Below, one piece after another: positions 20,719-32,464 of a stretch of DNA of 64,000 bases. Origin of the DNA: Lathyrus oleraceus. Lineage: Eukaryota; Streptophyta; Magnoliopsida; Fabales; Fabaceae. The translations under genes and the position numbers were made by a program. The stretch's first letter is position 1, and each line of letters begins with the position of its first letter. The notes below the pieces were generated by a model. It was not told where the DNA came from, did no database searches, and was given only the letters and a program-made list of their open reading frames with translations. Where the stretch lies: NCBI RefSeq assembly GCF_024323335.1, contig NC_066581.1, positions 460,371,197 through 460,435,196 of the forward strand. The letters are read 5' to 3'.

Positions 20719-23700
20719 TTACTTAGAGCAATGAATGACAATAGGAACATCAACAACAATCCAATTGTTGTAAATCTGGCCATACGTCAGAAAGTCAGCG
20801 CAAGCTTCGTCTTCATCACCACTGTCTTCAATGATGGCAGCCGAGTGTTGATCATTCCCATGAATGAACCCTACACTGCAGAAAATTGGTAGCATAACTT
20901 TGGATTTGGCACTGAATGGCCTTGGTTGAAATCCTAGCCCGACTTTGTTCTTGTTCTCGGCAACTTCTACAACCCAGCCCCTTTATCAATGTTGCCAGCC
21001 TGAATAGCCTCTTGCGCATCTTCCAAAGAAGACATGGGTGCCCCAATTTTCTTCAATTCATCAGCAATAGATAAGGCTTAGAACGGTGTTTCAACCTCCT
21101 CATCAACATCAACATACATGAAAGATGACAAATGGATCACCAATAATGCCTTCTCTCCACCAACAACGACAAGCTTTCCGTTCTTCACAAATTTCAGATT
21201 CTGGTGTAGAGTAGACGTCACAGCTCCTGCTTCATGGATCCATGGCCTTCCCAACAAGTAGCTATAGGCCGGGTGGATATCCATTACCTGGAAAGTAATT
21301 TGGAAATCACTCGGACCTATCTTTACTCGAAGGTCCAATTCTTCAATGACAGTTTTACGAGAACCGTCGAATGCTTTGACAACTACGCCAGTTTTACTGG
21401 AAGGTCCTCCTTGCAGTTCATTGAAATATATAATGCCAAATTATGATTTCTTCCTTCCTCGGGAACTTCTCCATCACAAAAACTCAAATTGTTATAAGAA
21501 GTGATGTTGGCAACAATGTGGTCAAACTGATCCACAATAACATTATGTTCAATATCAGCCTGTTCCAACACTTTCTGTAATGCTTCTCTATGCGCTTCAG
21601 AATTCATTAGCAATGATAGCACAAAAATCTTTGACGGAGTTTGGAGCAGCGGCTCCATAATGTTGAATTCACTTCTCTTGATTAACCTTAACACCTCATC
21701 ATCAATGTTAGTCTTCAATTTACTGGATTCACTAGACTGACACCTTGGAGCACTAACCGGATTTACTACTGGAATCTCTGCCTTCTTACTTACTTAAACA
21801 TCTTCTACTACTTTAGGGAAAACTGGACTGAACACACAACCACTACAGGTCACATTCGCGATATCCATAATATTCACCACTGAATATGCAACTGGTAGAG
21901 GAACCTCTTGACCATTTTCAATCATAGTGGCATTGTATTGGTATGACACAACTTTATCGGATGCATAAGGGACAGGGCCCGTTAACCGTATGACCAACGG
22001 TGATACCGATCTATTGACATTGTTGTTGCTGCTACTATTAAACTGAATGACTACCCGCTTAGGGGTCTTAAACACTGATACAATGACATTCACATCATCT
22101 CCCATATCCCTAGACTTTTGAATCTGGATCACATTCTCACCCATCAACTTCTGGATATCTCTCTTGACAACCATACACCCATGGTGGTTCACAATGCAAA
22201 TTACACAACCATCATGGTCATGTTCACAGTCACTAATCAAACATACAGTTCTATGCAATTCCACCAGAGATCTTCGGATATGTCGTACATCAAAAACTCT
22301 AAAATTCCTTGGACAACTGTCCACCATATTGAAAGAAGCGTTACCATGAGCAGTAAACGGATTGGCTTTCACATTAGGTGCTCTATCCTTAAAGGACACC
22401 ATACCATTCTTCACAAGTTTTTGAACTTCGTACTTCAGCGGGTAACAATTCTCTATATCATGACGAGGAGCTCCTTGGTGAAAAACACAACGAATATCAG
22501 GCTTGAACCACCATGGTAGTGGCTCGAGAATTTGTCGGGGGTTTATTCGCTGAATGAGACTCTTAAGGACCAATGACGGGTACAATTATGCATAAATCAT
22601 AGGAATAGGGTCAAAAGAGACCTTCTTCCTCTCAAAATTTTGTTGGTGATTATTGTTGTTGTTATTGTTGTTATAGTTGGTTCTTTATTGTGGTTGTTAC
22701 TGATGTTGTTGTTGTTGAATTAGAATCGATTCATTGATGGAATTGTGGGAAAAAATGGAATTACTGAAGAAACTTGGTGCTGATGTTGACGGGGTTGAGC
22801 ACTTTTTCTTACATGAGGCCTTATCTGCCTCCCCACTGATACTGAATTAACTTCTCTTTCCTTCCTCTTAGAGAATCTACCACCGTATTTCTTGCTAGCT
22901 GACGCCTCTTATTTGGACAAACATCCTTCACAAACTCCTTCTTCTAGCCTCATCCACATGTTTATCATTTCAGTAAAATCATTGGGGGCACTTGTAATCA
23001 TACGTTTGTAATAAAACGATCTCAGCGTCTCTAAGAAAATCTTCGTCATTTCCTTCTCTTCAAGAGGCGGACTTATCTGAGCAGCCAATTCTCCCCATCT
23101 CTAGGCATATTCTTTAAATGTCTCCTTGTCCTTCTGAGACGTAGACCTTAACTGGTCTCTATCAGGCGTCATATCCACGTTGTACTTATACTTCTTGACA
23201 AAAGCTTCACCCAAGTCATTGCAAGTACGGATGCTTGCACTGTCCAGACACATGTACCTTCTCAAGACAACTCCAATTAAACTTTCTTGAACGTAGTGAA
23301 TCAGCAGCTGATCATTATCAGTTTGAGTAGACATTTTCCTGGCATACATGACAAGATGTCTTAGCGGGCAAGTATTCCCTTCGTACTTTTCAAAGTCGGG
23401 GACCTTGAATTTCACCGGGATCTTGACATTAGGGACTAAATAGAGTTCAGCAACACTCTTCCCAAATAAATCTTTCCCTCTCAGAGTCTTCAACTCTTTG
23501 CGCAGCTCAAGGAATTGATCTTTCATCTCATCCATCTTTTCGTAGACGTCTAGACCTTTAGACGGCTCAAAATGGTAGATAGTGTCCTCAACACGAGGAA
23601 GAGTGTGAACAACAGGAGGTGGCACTGACATGATCGGGCTAGATGCCGCCAGAGTATTATAGCATGAGTATTATAGCGGTGAGTCAGAGAGCGGATGCAC

Positions 23701-23790
23701 AGAATTCCATTAGCGTCGTAAGTCTAAGTGCTCCATTCTCTTTGGTTGATTAGCACGAGTATTATAGCGGTGAGTCAGCTTGGCTGATGC
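20719..23790 (-). pseudogene. Ogre B gag-protease polyprotein, disrupted
   Basis: Fragments in three frames follow the A and C proteins. The first is a gag core at 23101-23631 with LRGKDLFGKS, KVPDFEKYEGNTCP and KETFKEYA. Next comes a piece at 21794-22585 with the zinc knuckle CVFHQGAPRHDIENC (CX2HX5HX4C), then 21383-21718 and 21078-21338 (ITFQVMDIHPAYSYLLGRPWIHEAG, the protease C-terminal half). The DTG active-site segment found in C is missing: the frame passes from about ISMNC straight to GPSSKTGVVVKAF, so roughly 35 codons are deleted and the frame shifts. The N-terminal coiled coil is also degenerate. The tail (20719-21060) encodes a GLGF(Q)P motif and an acidic stretch before the intron. 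Confidence 0.8.
23666..23778 (-). repeat. Local 22-bp direct duplication in gag start of Ogre B
   Basis: The 22-bp word beginning GAGTATTATAGCGGTGAG occurs at 23666-23687 and again at 23757-23778, 91 bp apart. Its reverse complement encodes the HRYNT start of gag that A and C carry once, so a short internal duplication or rearrangement replaced the coiled-coil start. Confidence 0.7.
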
Positions 23791-23962
23791 ACAGAAGAAG
23801 AACTGATAAGACATCTGGGGAAAGAAACCTGTTATGCAAATGATGCATGAAATGCAATATTTTTATTGTTCATAATTTCAAGGAATATATGAAGTCTCAT
23901 TTGCAAATATATATTCAAATAATAATAAAATATAACAATTTGATTGACCATAAAATCTCTTT

Positions 23963-25502
23963 TTATTCATAAAAGTTTGGAAGGATTACACTGAGTATAA
24001 TTTCAGAAACCAAAATACAAATACAAAAGAAGAGGCAACTATCATCATAAGGATCCCTAGCAATTGTGTTAGATGATCTGGCTATGGGTGCTAACTTCCT
24101 TCGGATGCGTCGAATTTCAAACTCAAAGGATGTCTTCATCTGAGCCTTTTCGAGAACTAGTTGATCAACAATCTTCTTCCAAGCACCGGAAGGTTGAGGC
24201 ATGCTAGAGGAAGATAAACCCTTTGGCTCCCTCTATCTCTTCACTGCACGGTCTTCAAGAATCTCAATAAGTGCATCCTTGTCTTTAGACTCAAGCTATA
24301 ACTCTTCAAGCTTTCGACTCAAGTGCATCTTCCAACTCTTCTACATCTTGGTTAGGGAGAGTTGATGACTCAGCCATAACCACAAACATAGGTCTTTCAC
24401 AACCGTACGACATTTTCAGCTCCAAAGCTCTCTTCTTCACCAAAATAGTGTAAGCTTCCAAAGTTAAATAGTTGCATGGACCAAGCTCGGATCTTCCATT
24501 CCTATGCACATTATGCCAAGCATGCATCATCCTTTTCTTCAAATGTTGGGGATCTTTACCCTCTTGATAAAATAGACCTTCTAACTGAGTGTTATTAGGT
24601 TTATCTCTCAAGGGGAACCCACGTTGACGATGAGCCAAAGTAGGGTTGTAGTTGATTCCTCTTTGTGTACCAATGAGAGGAACATTAGAGAACTCACCAT
24701 AACTATCAATAATGTCTACACTACTTAATGCAGAATCATACCAGACAATATCATCATTAGTGAGAGACATAAGTCTCTGGGACCATCGTAGACATTGTCG
24801 GTTCTCCATGAAAGCAGACGTCTGAGGCAAGTGCGAAATAAACCACCTGTACAGAAGAGGAACACAACATACAATAGTCCCACCACATTTAGAATTCCTC
24901 AAATGCAAAGAGAAATACATGTCACCCAACAGAGTAGGAATAGGATTTCCAATCAAGAAGATTCTAATGGCATTAACATCAACAAAATTGTCAATATTAG
25001 GGAACAAAGCCAAGCCATAGATAAGCAATACCAAGATAGCTTCAAAAACATCCATGCTACCGGCTTGAGCAAAGACATTATCTCTATTAATGAGGATCTC
25101 AAAAGTCAATCCAAGAATACCATCTTTGTTCACTAGATGAGCATCAATCTCATATTTCTTCAGATGAAGAGCTTCAACTATGACATGAGATCTCGGAATC
25201 TTCTCCAATCCACTAAAAGGTACCTTGTCAGATATGGGCATACCCAAGAGATGGGCATACTCCTCTAACATAGGCACAAGCTGATAATCAGGAAATGTGA
25301 AGCACCGTTAAAGAGGATCATAGAACTGAACCAAAACACTCAGAATTCCTTCAACCATATTAGTAGATAATACAAAAAAAAGCTTCCCATGATGTTTCTT
25401 GAAGTCTAAGGGATCTAGTACAAAGAATGACAACTTCCTTAGCTCTTTCAAATTAGAACATCCGAGACTGTACTTCTTAGTGTTCCTTCGTCCACAATCC
25501 AT
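23963..25502 (-). pseudogene. Ogre ORF1 protein, copy B, disrupted
   Basis: Homologue of the A and C ORF1 proteins. The start is the ATG at 25502 (MDCGRRNTKKY). A single in-frame stop at 25308-25310 separates the first 64 codons from a 323-codon open stretch (24306-25277) in the same frame. After about 24305 the frame shifts into the short coiled-coil tail at 23963-24202 (WKKIVDQLVLEKAQMKTSFEFEIRRIRRKLAPIAR). Conserved blocks seen in all three copies include LIYGLALFPNIDNFVDVNAIRIF, GGTIVCC, GINYNP and FPLRDKPNN. This copy is the most diverged in sequence, yet its long middle part is still open. Function is unknown. Confidence 0.75.
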
Positions 25503-26362
25503 GGTCTGAAAATATTTGCAAATAAGTCTTTAGTTTCTTTGAATTTTACTTTTCTATGATGAATGTTATGATGCGCATGAGTGCATGAATGCAACAATCA
25601 CAAACAAGGGATCACACACAAGGCAAACACAAACAAAGGTCAAGGGATGGATCAAGTCATCATCAAGATCAATCATCCATTTTGATGGATTATGGTTTTC
25701 ACTTTATCAGCACCCAAGTTCCATTGATATTGACAAGACTTGATCGGATCAACCCAAAATCAAAGGGTTTGTTGTGAGTCATGAGCATGGAGTCAGGTTA
25801 AGAAACCATCCCAAAGGAGTGTACTAAGGATGAAAACCTTTAGATCGTGTTCTAAGAAGTTCCTAGAGTCTCAATCCCATCTATTGGATATTATAGGTTA
25901 GGATGACTAACTCATCAACCCATAATATTCTCAAGAGAAACTCATCTGAGTGTAGTATCGTGTAACAACTCTTATCAAGTCTACACCTGAACAGTTTTTG
26001 CACTACGTCCTAAATAGGCCAAGTTGGGTTAAATGTTCTACGGTCCTCGGCTTCTCGGACCCCAAATTAAAGAAAGTAATGTCTATCGACAAATGACTTG
26101 TGTGACATAAGTAACGCCAAAGAGCTCTTCATTGAGTAGATGGGTCTCACGCCAACTTGTTAAGGACTACTCCACACAAGTTGAACATGACCATACCATC
26201 CTCCTATCTTAAGTGCACTCAAGTTCGGGTTAGAACTTATCTCACCACTCAGAGATCATCAAGCACAATAGACAAATTATATCACACAAACAAACAATAT
26301 ATACAAACATCAAATATAAAAATATATACACATAAAAAGTAGGCTAAACCCACTGAGGATTA
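25503..26362 (-). other. Ogre B leader (5' untranslated region)
   Basis: Non-coding region between PBS and ORF1. Its blocks are the reverse complement of the A leader, for example 'ttccattgatattgacaag' at 25721 and 'gtgtagtatcgtgtaacaa' near 25950. No conserved ORF. Confidence 0.6.
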
Positions 26363-26382
26363 CTCCCCATGAGAGTCGCCAC
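26363..26382 (-). other. Degenerate PBS of Ogre B
   Basis: On the minus strand AGTGGCGACTCTCATGGGGA. It matches the A and C PBS except in the middle (CTCATG instead of CTGCTG), so first-strand priming may be weakened. Confidence 0.65.
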
Positions 26383-26390
26383 TTAATTTC

Positions 26391-26780
26391 AGTAATGGTA
26401 AATTCATGACCATTAAGCTATGGATAAACTTGATGTTAATAAAACCAAAGTCACCACCGCGCTTTTATTATTTCCAAAGGAAAAGGGAAAAGAATGAACA
26501 AAACCAAAATATAATAAGTTTTCAAATCAAAACTAATAAAATGCCAGAGGTTACAGGTAAGGGGGTTGGATACACAGAGGGAAAGTGTTAACACCCATAG
26601 TGTCCTAGGTACTACTAGGGAGCCCTTTTTTATGTGTGCATGTGTTTTTGGTATACATGATGTTTGATGAAATAGAGTGTGGTGATGAGGAAAGAACTCA
26701 TTGATTATATTTTTGTATTTGACAAGACCTTCGGTTTTGTGCCTACGTACCAACATAAAAATGAGGGATCAAAATCTTGT
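26391..26780 (-). repeat. Ogre B 5' LTR, terminal remnant
   Basis: Matches the first 390 bp or so of the C LTRs as they read on the plus strand: the GGGGGTTGG word, 'agggagccctttttt', and 'cctacgtacca' at 26740 (C: 32862). Similarity stops near 26780, after 'tgtagttc', where copia protease-type sequence of element D begins. The rest of the LTR is absent. Confidence 0.7.
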
Positions 26781-27690
26781 AGTTCATTGGATCATTGGCT
26801 CTAGAACCATTGGAAATGGTAAACTTCCTTCTATTACTAATATTCTTTTAGTTGATGGTCTGATGCATAACCTATTATCCATTAGCCAACTTAGTGACAA
26901 TGGTTATGATATCATCTTTAATCAAAAGTCTTGTAAGGCTATTAGTCAGAAAGATGGCACAGTCCTTTTTAACGGGCAAAAAATCTTTTTGATTCAAATG
27001 GTATTTCCCATGATTTCTCCTGTCCTAGAACTCCATAGCAAAACGGATTTGTAGAAAGGAAGAATAGGACATTGCTAGAAATGGCCCGCATAATGATCCA
27101 AGAAACTGATATGTCTAAGCATTTCTAGAGAGAAGCAATCAACACAATGTGTTATATTCAGAACAGGATTTCTATCCGACCTATTCTAGGTAAGACTCCT
27201 TATGAATTGTGGAAGAACAAAAAGCCCAAAATTTCTTACTTTCATCTTTTGGATGTGAATGTTTTATGTTAAACACTAAAGAGAATCTTGGCAAGTTTGA
27301 CTCTAAGGCACAAAAGTGTTTACTGTTAGGATATTCTAAACGCCTTAAAGACTACAAAGTCTTTAACACAGAAACATGAATTGTTGAGGAATAAATTCGT
27401 GTTAGGTTCAATGATAAGCTTGACCCTCAAAAAGTCAAAGCTAGTTGAGAAATATCCAGATTTGAAGATCAATCTTTCAGAATCCAAAGACTCTGTCTCT
27501 GGAGAAAAAGACTCAGAAGGCAAAGCCAAAGAATTTGAAGAAATGACTTAACCAAAAGCAATAACTGATCCAGCTCATCAGAAGAAGAGCAAATCAAGAA
27601 CTTCTCAGTCTGAAGAATTAATTCTAGGAGACAAGAATGCTCCATTAAGAACTAGATCTTCATTAACACTTTTTGAAGAATCTCTTCTAG
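26781..27690 (+). pseudogene. Element D protease tail, pre-integrase and integrase remnants
   Basis: The first part carries ITNILLVDGLMHNLLSISQL, the standard copia stretch between protease and integrase. It runs to about 26990 and is then joined to the end of the integrase core (SCPRTP, a stop, then NGFVERKNRTLLEMARIM, which contains the catalytic Glu). The integrase zinc region and both catalytic Asp residues are missing, so an internal deletion lies near 26985-27030. The following stretch to 27690 has several stops and frame changes but keeps the motifs KTPYELWKNKKP and LRTRSS. The 117-codon ORF that starts at 26701 is a chance fusion of Ogre LTR with this remnant. Confidence 0.7.
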
Positions 27691-27692
27691 GT

Positions 27693-28492
27693 TTGGTGTC
27701 TTTGATAGAACCCACACCCATTGATAAAGATCTTCTGGATAATGAAAGGATTCTGGCCAAGCAAGATGAACTGAATCAATTCACCAGAAACGATGTTTGG
27801 GATCTTGTTCAGAAACCAAAAGGATTCCATGTCATTGAAACCATATGGGTCTTCAAAATTAAAATGAATGAAAAAGGAGAATTTTTCAGAAACAAAACTC
27901 GACTGATAGCACAAGGTTATAGTCAGCAAGAAGGTATAAACGATACAAAAACCTTTGCTCTAGTTTCCTGGTTAGAGTCTATTCGTCTTTTAATTTATTT
28001 TATTGTCAATTATAACATCATACTTTATCAGATGGATGTTAAGAGTGCATTCCGGAATGGATATATTTATAAAGAAGTTTATGTGCATCAACCTCTTGGT
28101 TTTGAAAGTTCTCAAAATCCTGATTTTGTTTTAAAACTGAAAAATCTGTGTATGGTCTAAAGCAAGCCCCAAGAGCTTAGTATGATAGACTAAGGAACTT
28201 TCTGTTGGAAAATGACTTTACTAGAGGGAAAGTGGACACAACTCTCTTTTGCAAAACCTTCAAGAATGACATTCTGGATGTGAAAACATACATTGATGAT
28301 ATTATTTTTGGTTATGCTAATGCGCCGTTGTGCAATGATTTTGCTAAGTCTATGCAGGCAGAATTCGAAATGAGTCTAATGGGAGAACTTAAGTTCTTTA
28401 TGGGAATTCAGATTGATCAAAGACCAGAAGGCACTTATATTCATCAAATCAAATATACAAAGGAACTTCTGATGAAATTCAACTTATCATAA
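27693..28492 (+). pseudogene. Element D reverse transcriptase
   Basis: Copia RT in two pieces. The first (27693-28160) has NDVWDLVQKPKG, WVFKIKMNEKGEFFRNKTRLIAQGYSQQEGIND and YQMDVKSAFRNGYI. The highly conserved LNG is changed to RNG. After a frame change near 28150 the second piece (28205-28492) has the catalytic YIDD at 28289-28300 and the conserved MGELKFFMGIQI. The enzyme would copy the element RNA in virus-like particles; it is broken here. Confidence 0.85.
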
Positions 28493-28513
28493 TGTAAGTT
28501 AGCAAAGACTCCA

Positions 28514-29236
28514 ATGCATCCGACATGCATTCTAGAGAAAGAAGAGGTATGCATTAAGGTAAATCAGAAGCTATTCAGAGGTATGATAGGTTCTCTTTTA
28601 TATCTAACAGCTTCTAGACCTGATATCCTATTTAGTGTCTGCTTATGTTCTCTCTTCCAATCAGATCCTAGGGAAAGTCACTTAACTGGTGTTAAGAGAA
28701 TTTTTAGGTATTTGAAAGGTACTACTAATCTTGGTTTATTTTATAGAAAATCAAGTGAGTATAAATTAGTAGACTATTGTGACGCTGACTATGCTGGAGA
28801 TAGAATTGAAAGAAAAATTACTTATGGGAGTTGCTAATTTCTGGGAGATAACTTGATCTCATGGTCCAACAAGAGACAATCAACAATTGCACTCTCAACA
28901 GTCGAAGTTGAATACATTGCAGCTTCTAGATGGAACATTCATATACTCTGGATGAAGAGTCAGCTGGAAGACTATCAGATATTTGAGAGTAACATTCATA
29001 TTCTCTGTGATAATACTTCTGCTATTTGTTTATCTAAGAATCCTATCTTGCATTATAGGGCTACGCATATTGAAATAAAGCATCACTTTTTACATCACTA
29101 TGTTAAGAAGGGAATTTTTCACTTAAAATTTGTCGATACAGACCATGAATGGGATGATATCTTTATAAAATTCCTTTCTGAAGATAGATTCATATTCATT
29201 CTGAAAAACCTATTTATGAAATCGTGTCCAGAATGA
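28514..29236 (+). pseudogene. Element D RNase H
   Basis: Continuation of copia pol. The motifs are MIGSLLYLTASRPDILFSV (end of RT), YCDADYAGD (catalytic Asp), LISWSNKRQSTIALSTVEVEYIAAS (catalytic Glu), and CDNTSAICLSKNPILHYRATHIEIKHHFL (catalytic Asp; the usual HSR/HTR appears as HYR). A stop at about 28835 splits the two ORFs at the usual GCCxFLG site. It ends at a stop at 29234-29236, followed by a spacer to the env-like region. Confidence 0.85.
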
Positions 29237-29547
29237 AAAGATGTATTTCAGAATGTTAAGTCTTTAGAACTCTATATTAAATTCTGAGATTGTTATGCTT
29301 TCTAACTCTGAAACATGAATCTTTCTGAAGTAAGAAAGTTTTCATGAATCAGAAAGGTTCCGATCAGAATAAATATTATCAATTTTTCTTCCCGATTCTG
29401 AACAGTGTCTGCATTTAATGGTTGTCTTGTCATTTTATTTCATGTGGTTCTTAGTGGAGACAGTTGTCCCACTTTCTGAGCATGCATGATAAAAGCGTGT
29501 CACATTGAGCTTAACAATTATTAGAATTAGGTCAAAACCTTTACACT

Positions 29548-29565
29548 CCCCCCCCCCCCCCCCCC
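29548..29565 (+). repeat. Run of 18 C in the pol/env spacer of D
   Basis: A homopolymer of 18 C between TTACACT and ATGACTACG. Its length is unstable both in nature and in sequencing, so the exact count should be treated with caution. Confidence 0.9.
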
Positions 29566-29750
29566 ATGACTACGCACTCCTTTTTGTCATTATTGCAAAA
29601 AACAATTATTTAAATCCACTTCACTCACATTTTCACACTACGCGCAAAATTCTCCCACACTTTCAAGTTTTCAAACTTCAAACAACCTATCTTCTCTCTT
29701 TCTGTAACTACTCTTCATATTCATCTTCATCTTCATCCTATTCAAATCAA

Positions 29751-31659
29751 ATGGCTGAACAACAACAATTTTCAAAGGCAACTGAAAGCAACAACATGTT
29801 GGATGGAATTCCTAAGTTAACTCTTCACGCTCCAGACAATGAGTTAATTGTGCTGTGTAAAACCATCGTTGATTTCAAAAACCTAAAGGATAACGATTTT
29901 GATTTCACGGAAACGTTGAATGTTCAAGGATGGAACACCTTATTCGAGAGACTCACATGCCCAGTTTACCCTGTGTTGGTAAAGCAGTTTTGGGTTCATG
30001 CAACAAATGAAAGGGAAACCATAACTTCCTATGTCATGAATAGGAAGACCATCATCACTGGGAAGTCCATTTCTGACCTTATTAGTCATGATGGCAAAGG
30101 AAATAGGGTTCATAGTGCAACCATCACTGCTAAGAGAAATGTTGATATTTCTCTTGCCATATTCAAGGAAGAAACAAAATTCGTTGATGAAAAGGGTCCT
30201 AGTGCTAAGGACTTAACAAGGAACCTAAGGGTTTGGTTCAAGATCATTTTGGGGTGCATCAACCACAGGCCAAGTACAAACAGTTATGACTACATCAACA
30301 CACGTCAAAAAATCATGTTATTTCTTCTAGAAAAGGGTGTCAAGCTAGGACTTCCATCACTTCTATTTAAGTTCATAAGGGACTTCCATCACTTCCTCTT
30401 TAGAACTACCATATATTCATTAAATTCGACCCTCCACAGGTTCTGATGGCTTACTTGGAAAGTTGTCTAAAGGACGGAATTGAACCTCTGGTGGACCCAT
30501 TTAACCTTCCAAAAACTTGCCCAGATGTTCATGGAAAAAGAAAGAATTCAGAGGAGAAGGATCTTCTAGGGCTCAGAAGAAGAAGAAGATTACTCTCTTT
30601 CAGGATGAAGATGAGGTGCCTCTAAGTGAGCGCCAAAAGGCCATGATTCTGAAGGATACTTCTGGGGTCGTCCAGCCTTTAAGAGTTTCTAGTAAGCTTC
30701 CTTCTGATATCACTTCTTTATATTCTGATTCAATTTCTTCTAGAATCTTACCAATGTCTCCTCCATCTCAATCCAGTATTTCTGAACCAATTCCAACCCC
30801 ACCACCAGAATTAAATCCACAAATATCAATACCAATCATAGAAATTTTACCACCAATATCTACTCCCATAATAGAAACACATGTTACAGAAATTCAAATC
30901 ACAAAAACTCCTTTAGTTTCTTCTCCTGTTTTAGAACAACAACCGATACCACCACCATTATCTCCTCCACAATTACAAACTTCACCCATCTCACCACCAC
31001 CAACTGTTTATGCTCCCCAATCAAATAATCCAAACTTTACAACTCCTAGAACATCTCATGCAAGAAGTATTTCTGACAGATATGTTCCCGATGGAACTCC
31101 TGAAGGAATGTTTAACTTCGAACCAGAAATCACTTCACCAAAATCACCTCCCATTACTCAACCATCACATCCTTTCGTTTTTGGTTTTGACTTTGATGAG
31201 TTCAAAATCAACCTCACCATAAAATACCCAAAAATACCAACACAAACCTCCCTAGACCTTGGTAAGGTTCTAAAATATTTTTACTCTGAATCTAAGAGAC
31301 ATTTGGAGAAAGCAATGACTATTAGTCATTCTTCTACAAACCCTGCTACAAGTAATTCAGCTTGGGAAGCTTATAGAAGCTAGATGAACTCCGAGGTTTA
31401 CAAGATGAAGGATCTTGGGTACACTTTTTCTGAAAGAAAATTTCCTTTTGGGTTCGTGCCCTTAATGGAATTGTGGAAGCTGAGAAATTCCCAATTATAC
31501 CTTCCTGCACCAGAAATCAGGGAAGCCTCTCCAGAAGTTATGGAAGTAGAAGAAGCTGCTCGAGAAACAGAAATTGTTCAACATATTGAACCTGCTGCTC
31601 TAGAACCTGCTACTCATGAACCTCAAGACTCTGCTATGAAGAAGCTCCCAATCAGATAG
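29751..31659 (+). pseudogene. Element D env-like ORF, disrupted
   Basis: This follows RNase H after a 500-bp spacer. The likely start is the ATG at 29751 (MAEQQQFSKATESNN). The first part runs to 30446 and has WNTLFERLTCPVYPVLVKQFW, which belongs to the 'putative plant transposon protein' domain found in Sirevirus env-like ORFs, in which KQFWV is typical. Frame changes near 30446 and 30517 lead to a basic linker, a long Pro/Ser/Thr-rich stretch (about 30720-31080) and a charged tail, with an in-frame TAG at 31381-31383. I see no convincing signal peptide or transmembrane helix, so a fusion function is unproven. The role in these elements is unknown. Confidence 0.65.
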
Positions 31660-32464
31660 CCGTCTCAGAAGCTTCTGCTTCTCAGCCTATTCCAGTTTCT
31701 CTTCTGAGAACAATCAAGAAGATTAAGGCCGATAATACAAAGGTCAAAGAGCATCCGGATAAGCAAGATCTGATGTTTTAATTGATTTTATCAAGACTTC
31801 TTCCTCCTCCTTCACCTCCTCCCTAGAACCCCAAGATTTTATTTACTTTAATCTTCTTTTGCTTCTTTTCATTGTACTCTGCACTGCCTGTTGGAATTTT
31901 TAATCAATTAAATATTTTTTTGTTTCTTTCTATTTTTTTTGTCTTTTTGATTGATGACAAAGAGGGAGAAAACATAACGTTCTAAGGGGGAAGAATTAAG
32001 TGTTTATTTTGATATCTACCTAAGTAAAGACCCAAACATTGATTAAATGCTTCTGCTAACAAATACTTTGAAAAAGAGTTTGTTAAGTGTTTTGCAGGAT
32101 TACTTCTCAAGAATCAGAATGGTTCTGAATGTGCTACTTCTGAAAAATCACCTTATCCTTCGAGGAAGAAAAGTTTCAAAAGAAAAGATTCTTAAGTGAA
32201 GCCTATCAGAATGATGATGTTATCAACTAGTTCTGTGGACAACGTCAACTAACTTCTTAAGATAAACCAAATTCTGACTTAATATTCACTTTGGTACTTC
32301 AAAAGGTAAATCAGGAAAGTGTTTTTTCATTCTAATTTTATCTTTATAGGACTACACATCTCGGGGGGAGCTTTGTGCTTTTGTAAGATGTATTCTTCTG
32401 TGATTACCCTGTACAAAATAGTTCATCAAAATACATGTTTTGTCATCATCAAAAAGTGGGATAT
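31660..32464 (+). other. Element D 3' region with multiple polypurine tracts
   Basis: Non-coding. Purine runs lie at about 31962 (AAAGAGGGAGAAAA), 31986 (AAGGGGGAAGAA), 32359 (CGGGGGGAG) and 32452-32464 (AAAAAGTGGGATA, right before the LTR). Several PPT-like tracts in the 3' region are a reported Sirevirus trait. The LTR-proximal tract looks mutated: other members have a purer G run. Confidence 0.6.

Larger units (their letters stand above)
11364..26780 (-). mobile_element. Ogre-type Ty3/gypsy element B, LTRs truncated
   Basis: Minus-strand Ogre whose internal region (14034-26382) is complete in order: PBS, leader, ORF1, gag, protease, spacer, RT, RNase H, second RNase H, integrase, repeat-rich 3' region, PPT. 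Its 3' LTR (11364-14033) is cut on the left by the Athila-like LTR. Its 5' LTR survives only as 26391-26780 and is cut by element D. Every coding region carries frameshifts or stops. It has lost the protease DTG segment and two integrase catalytic residues. Decay is heavier than in C, which fits an older insertion. Confidence 0.85.

Noticed and set aside
26701..27054. Chimeric 117-codon gene
   Set aside because: It spans the junction between an Ogre LTR remnant and a decayed copia pol, so it is a chance fusion.
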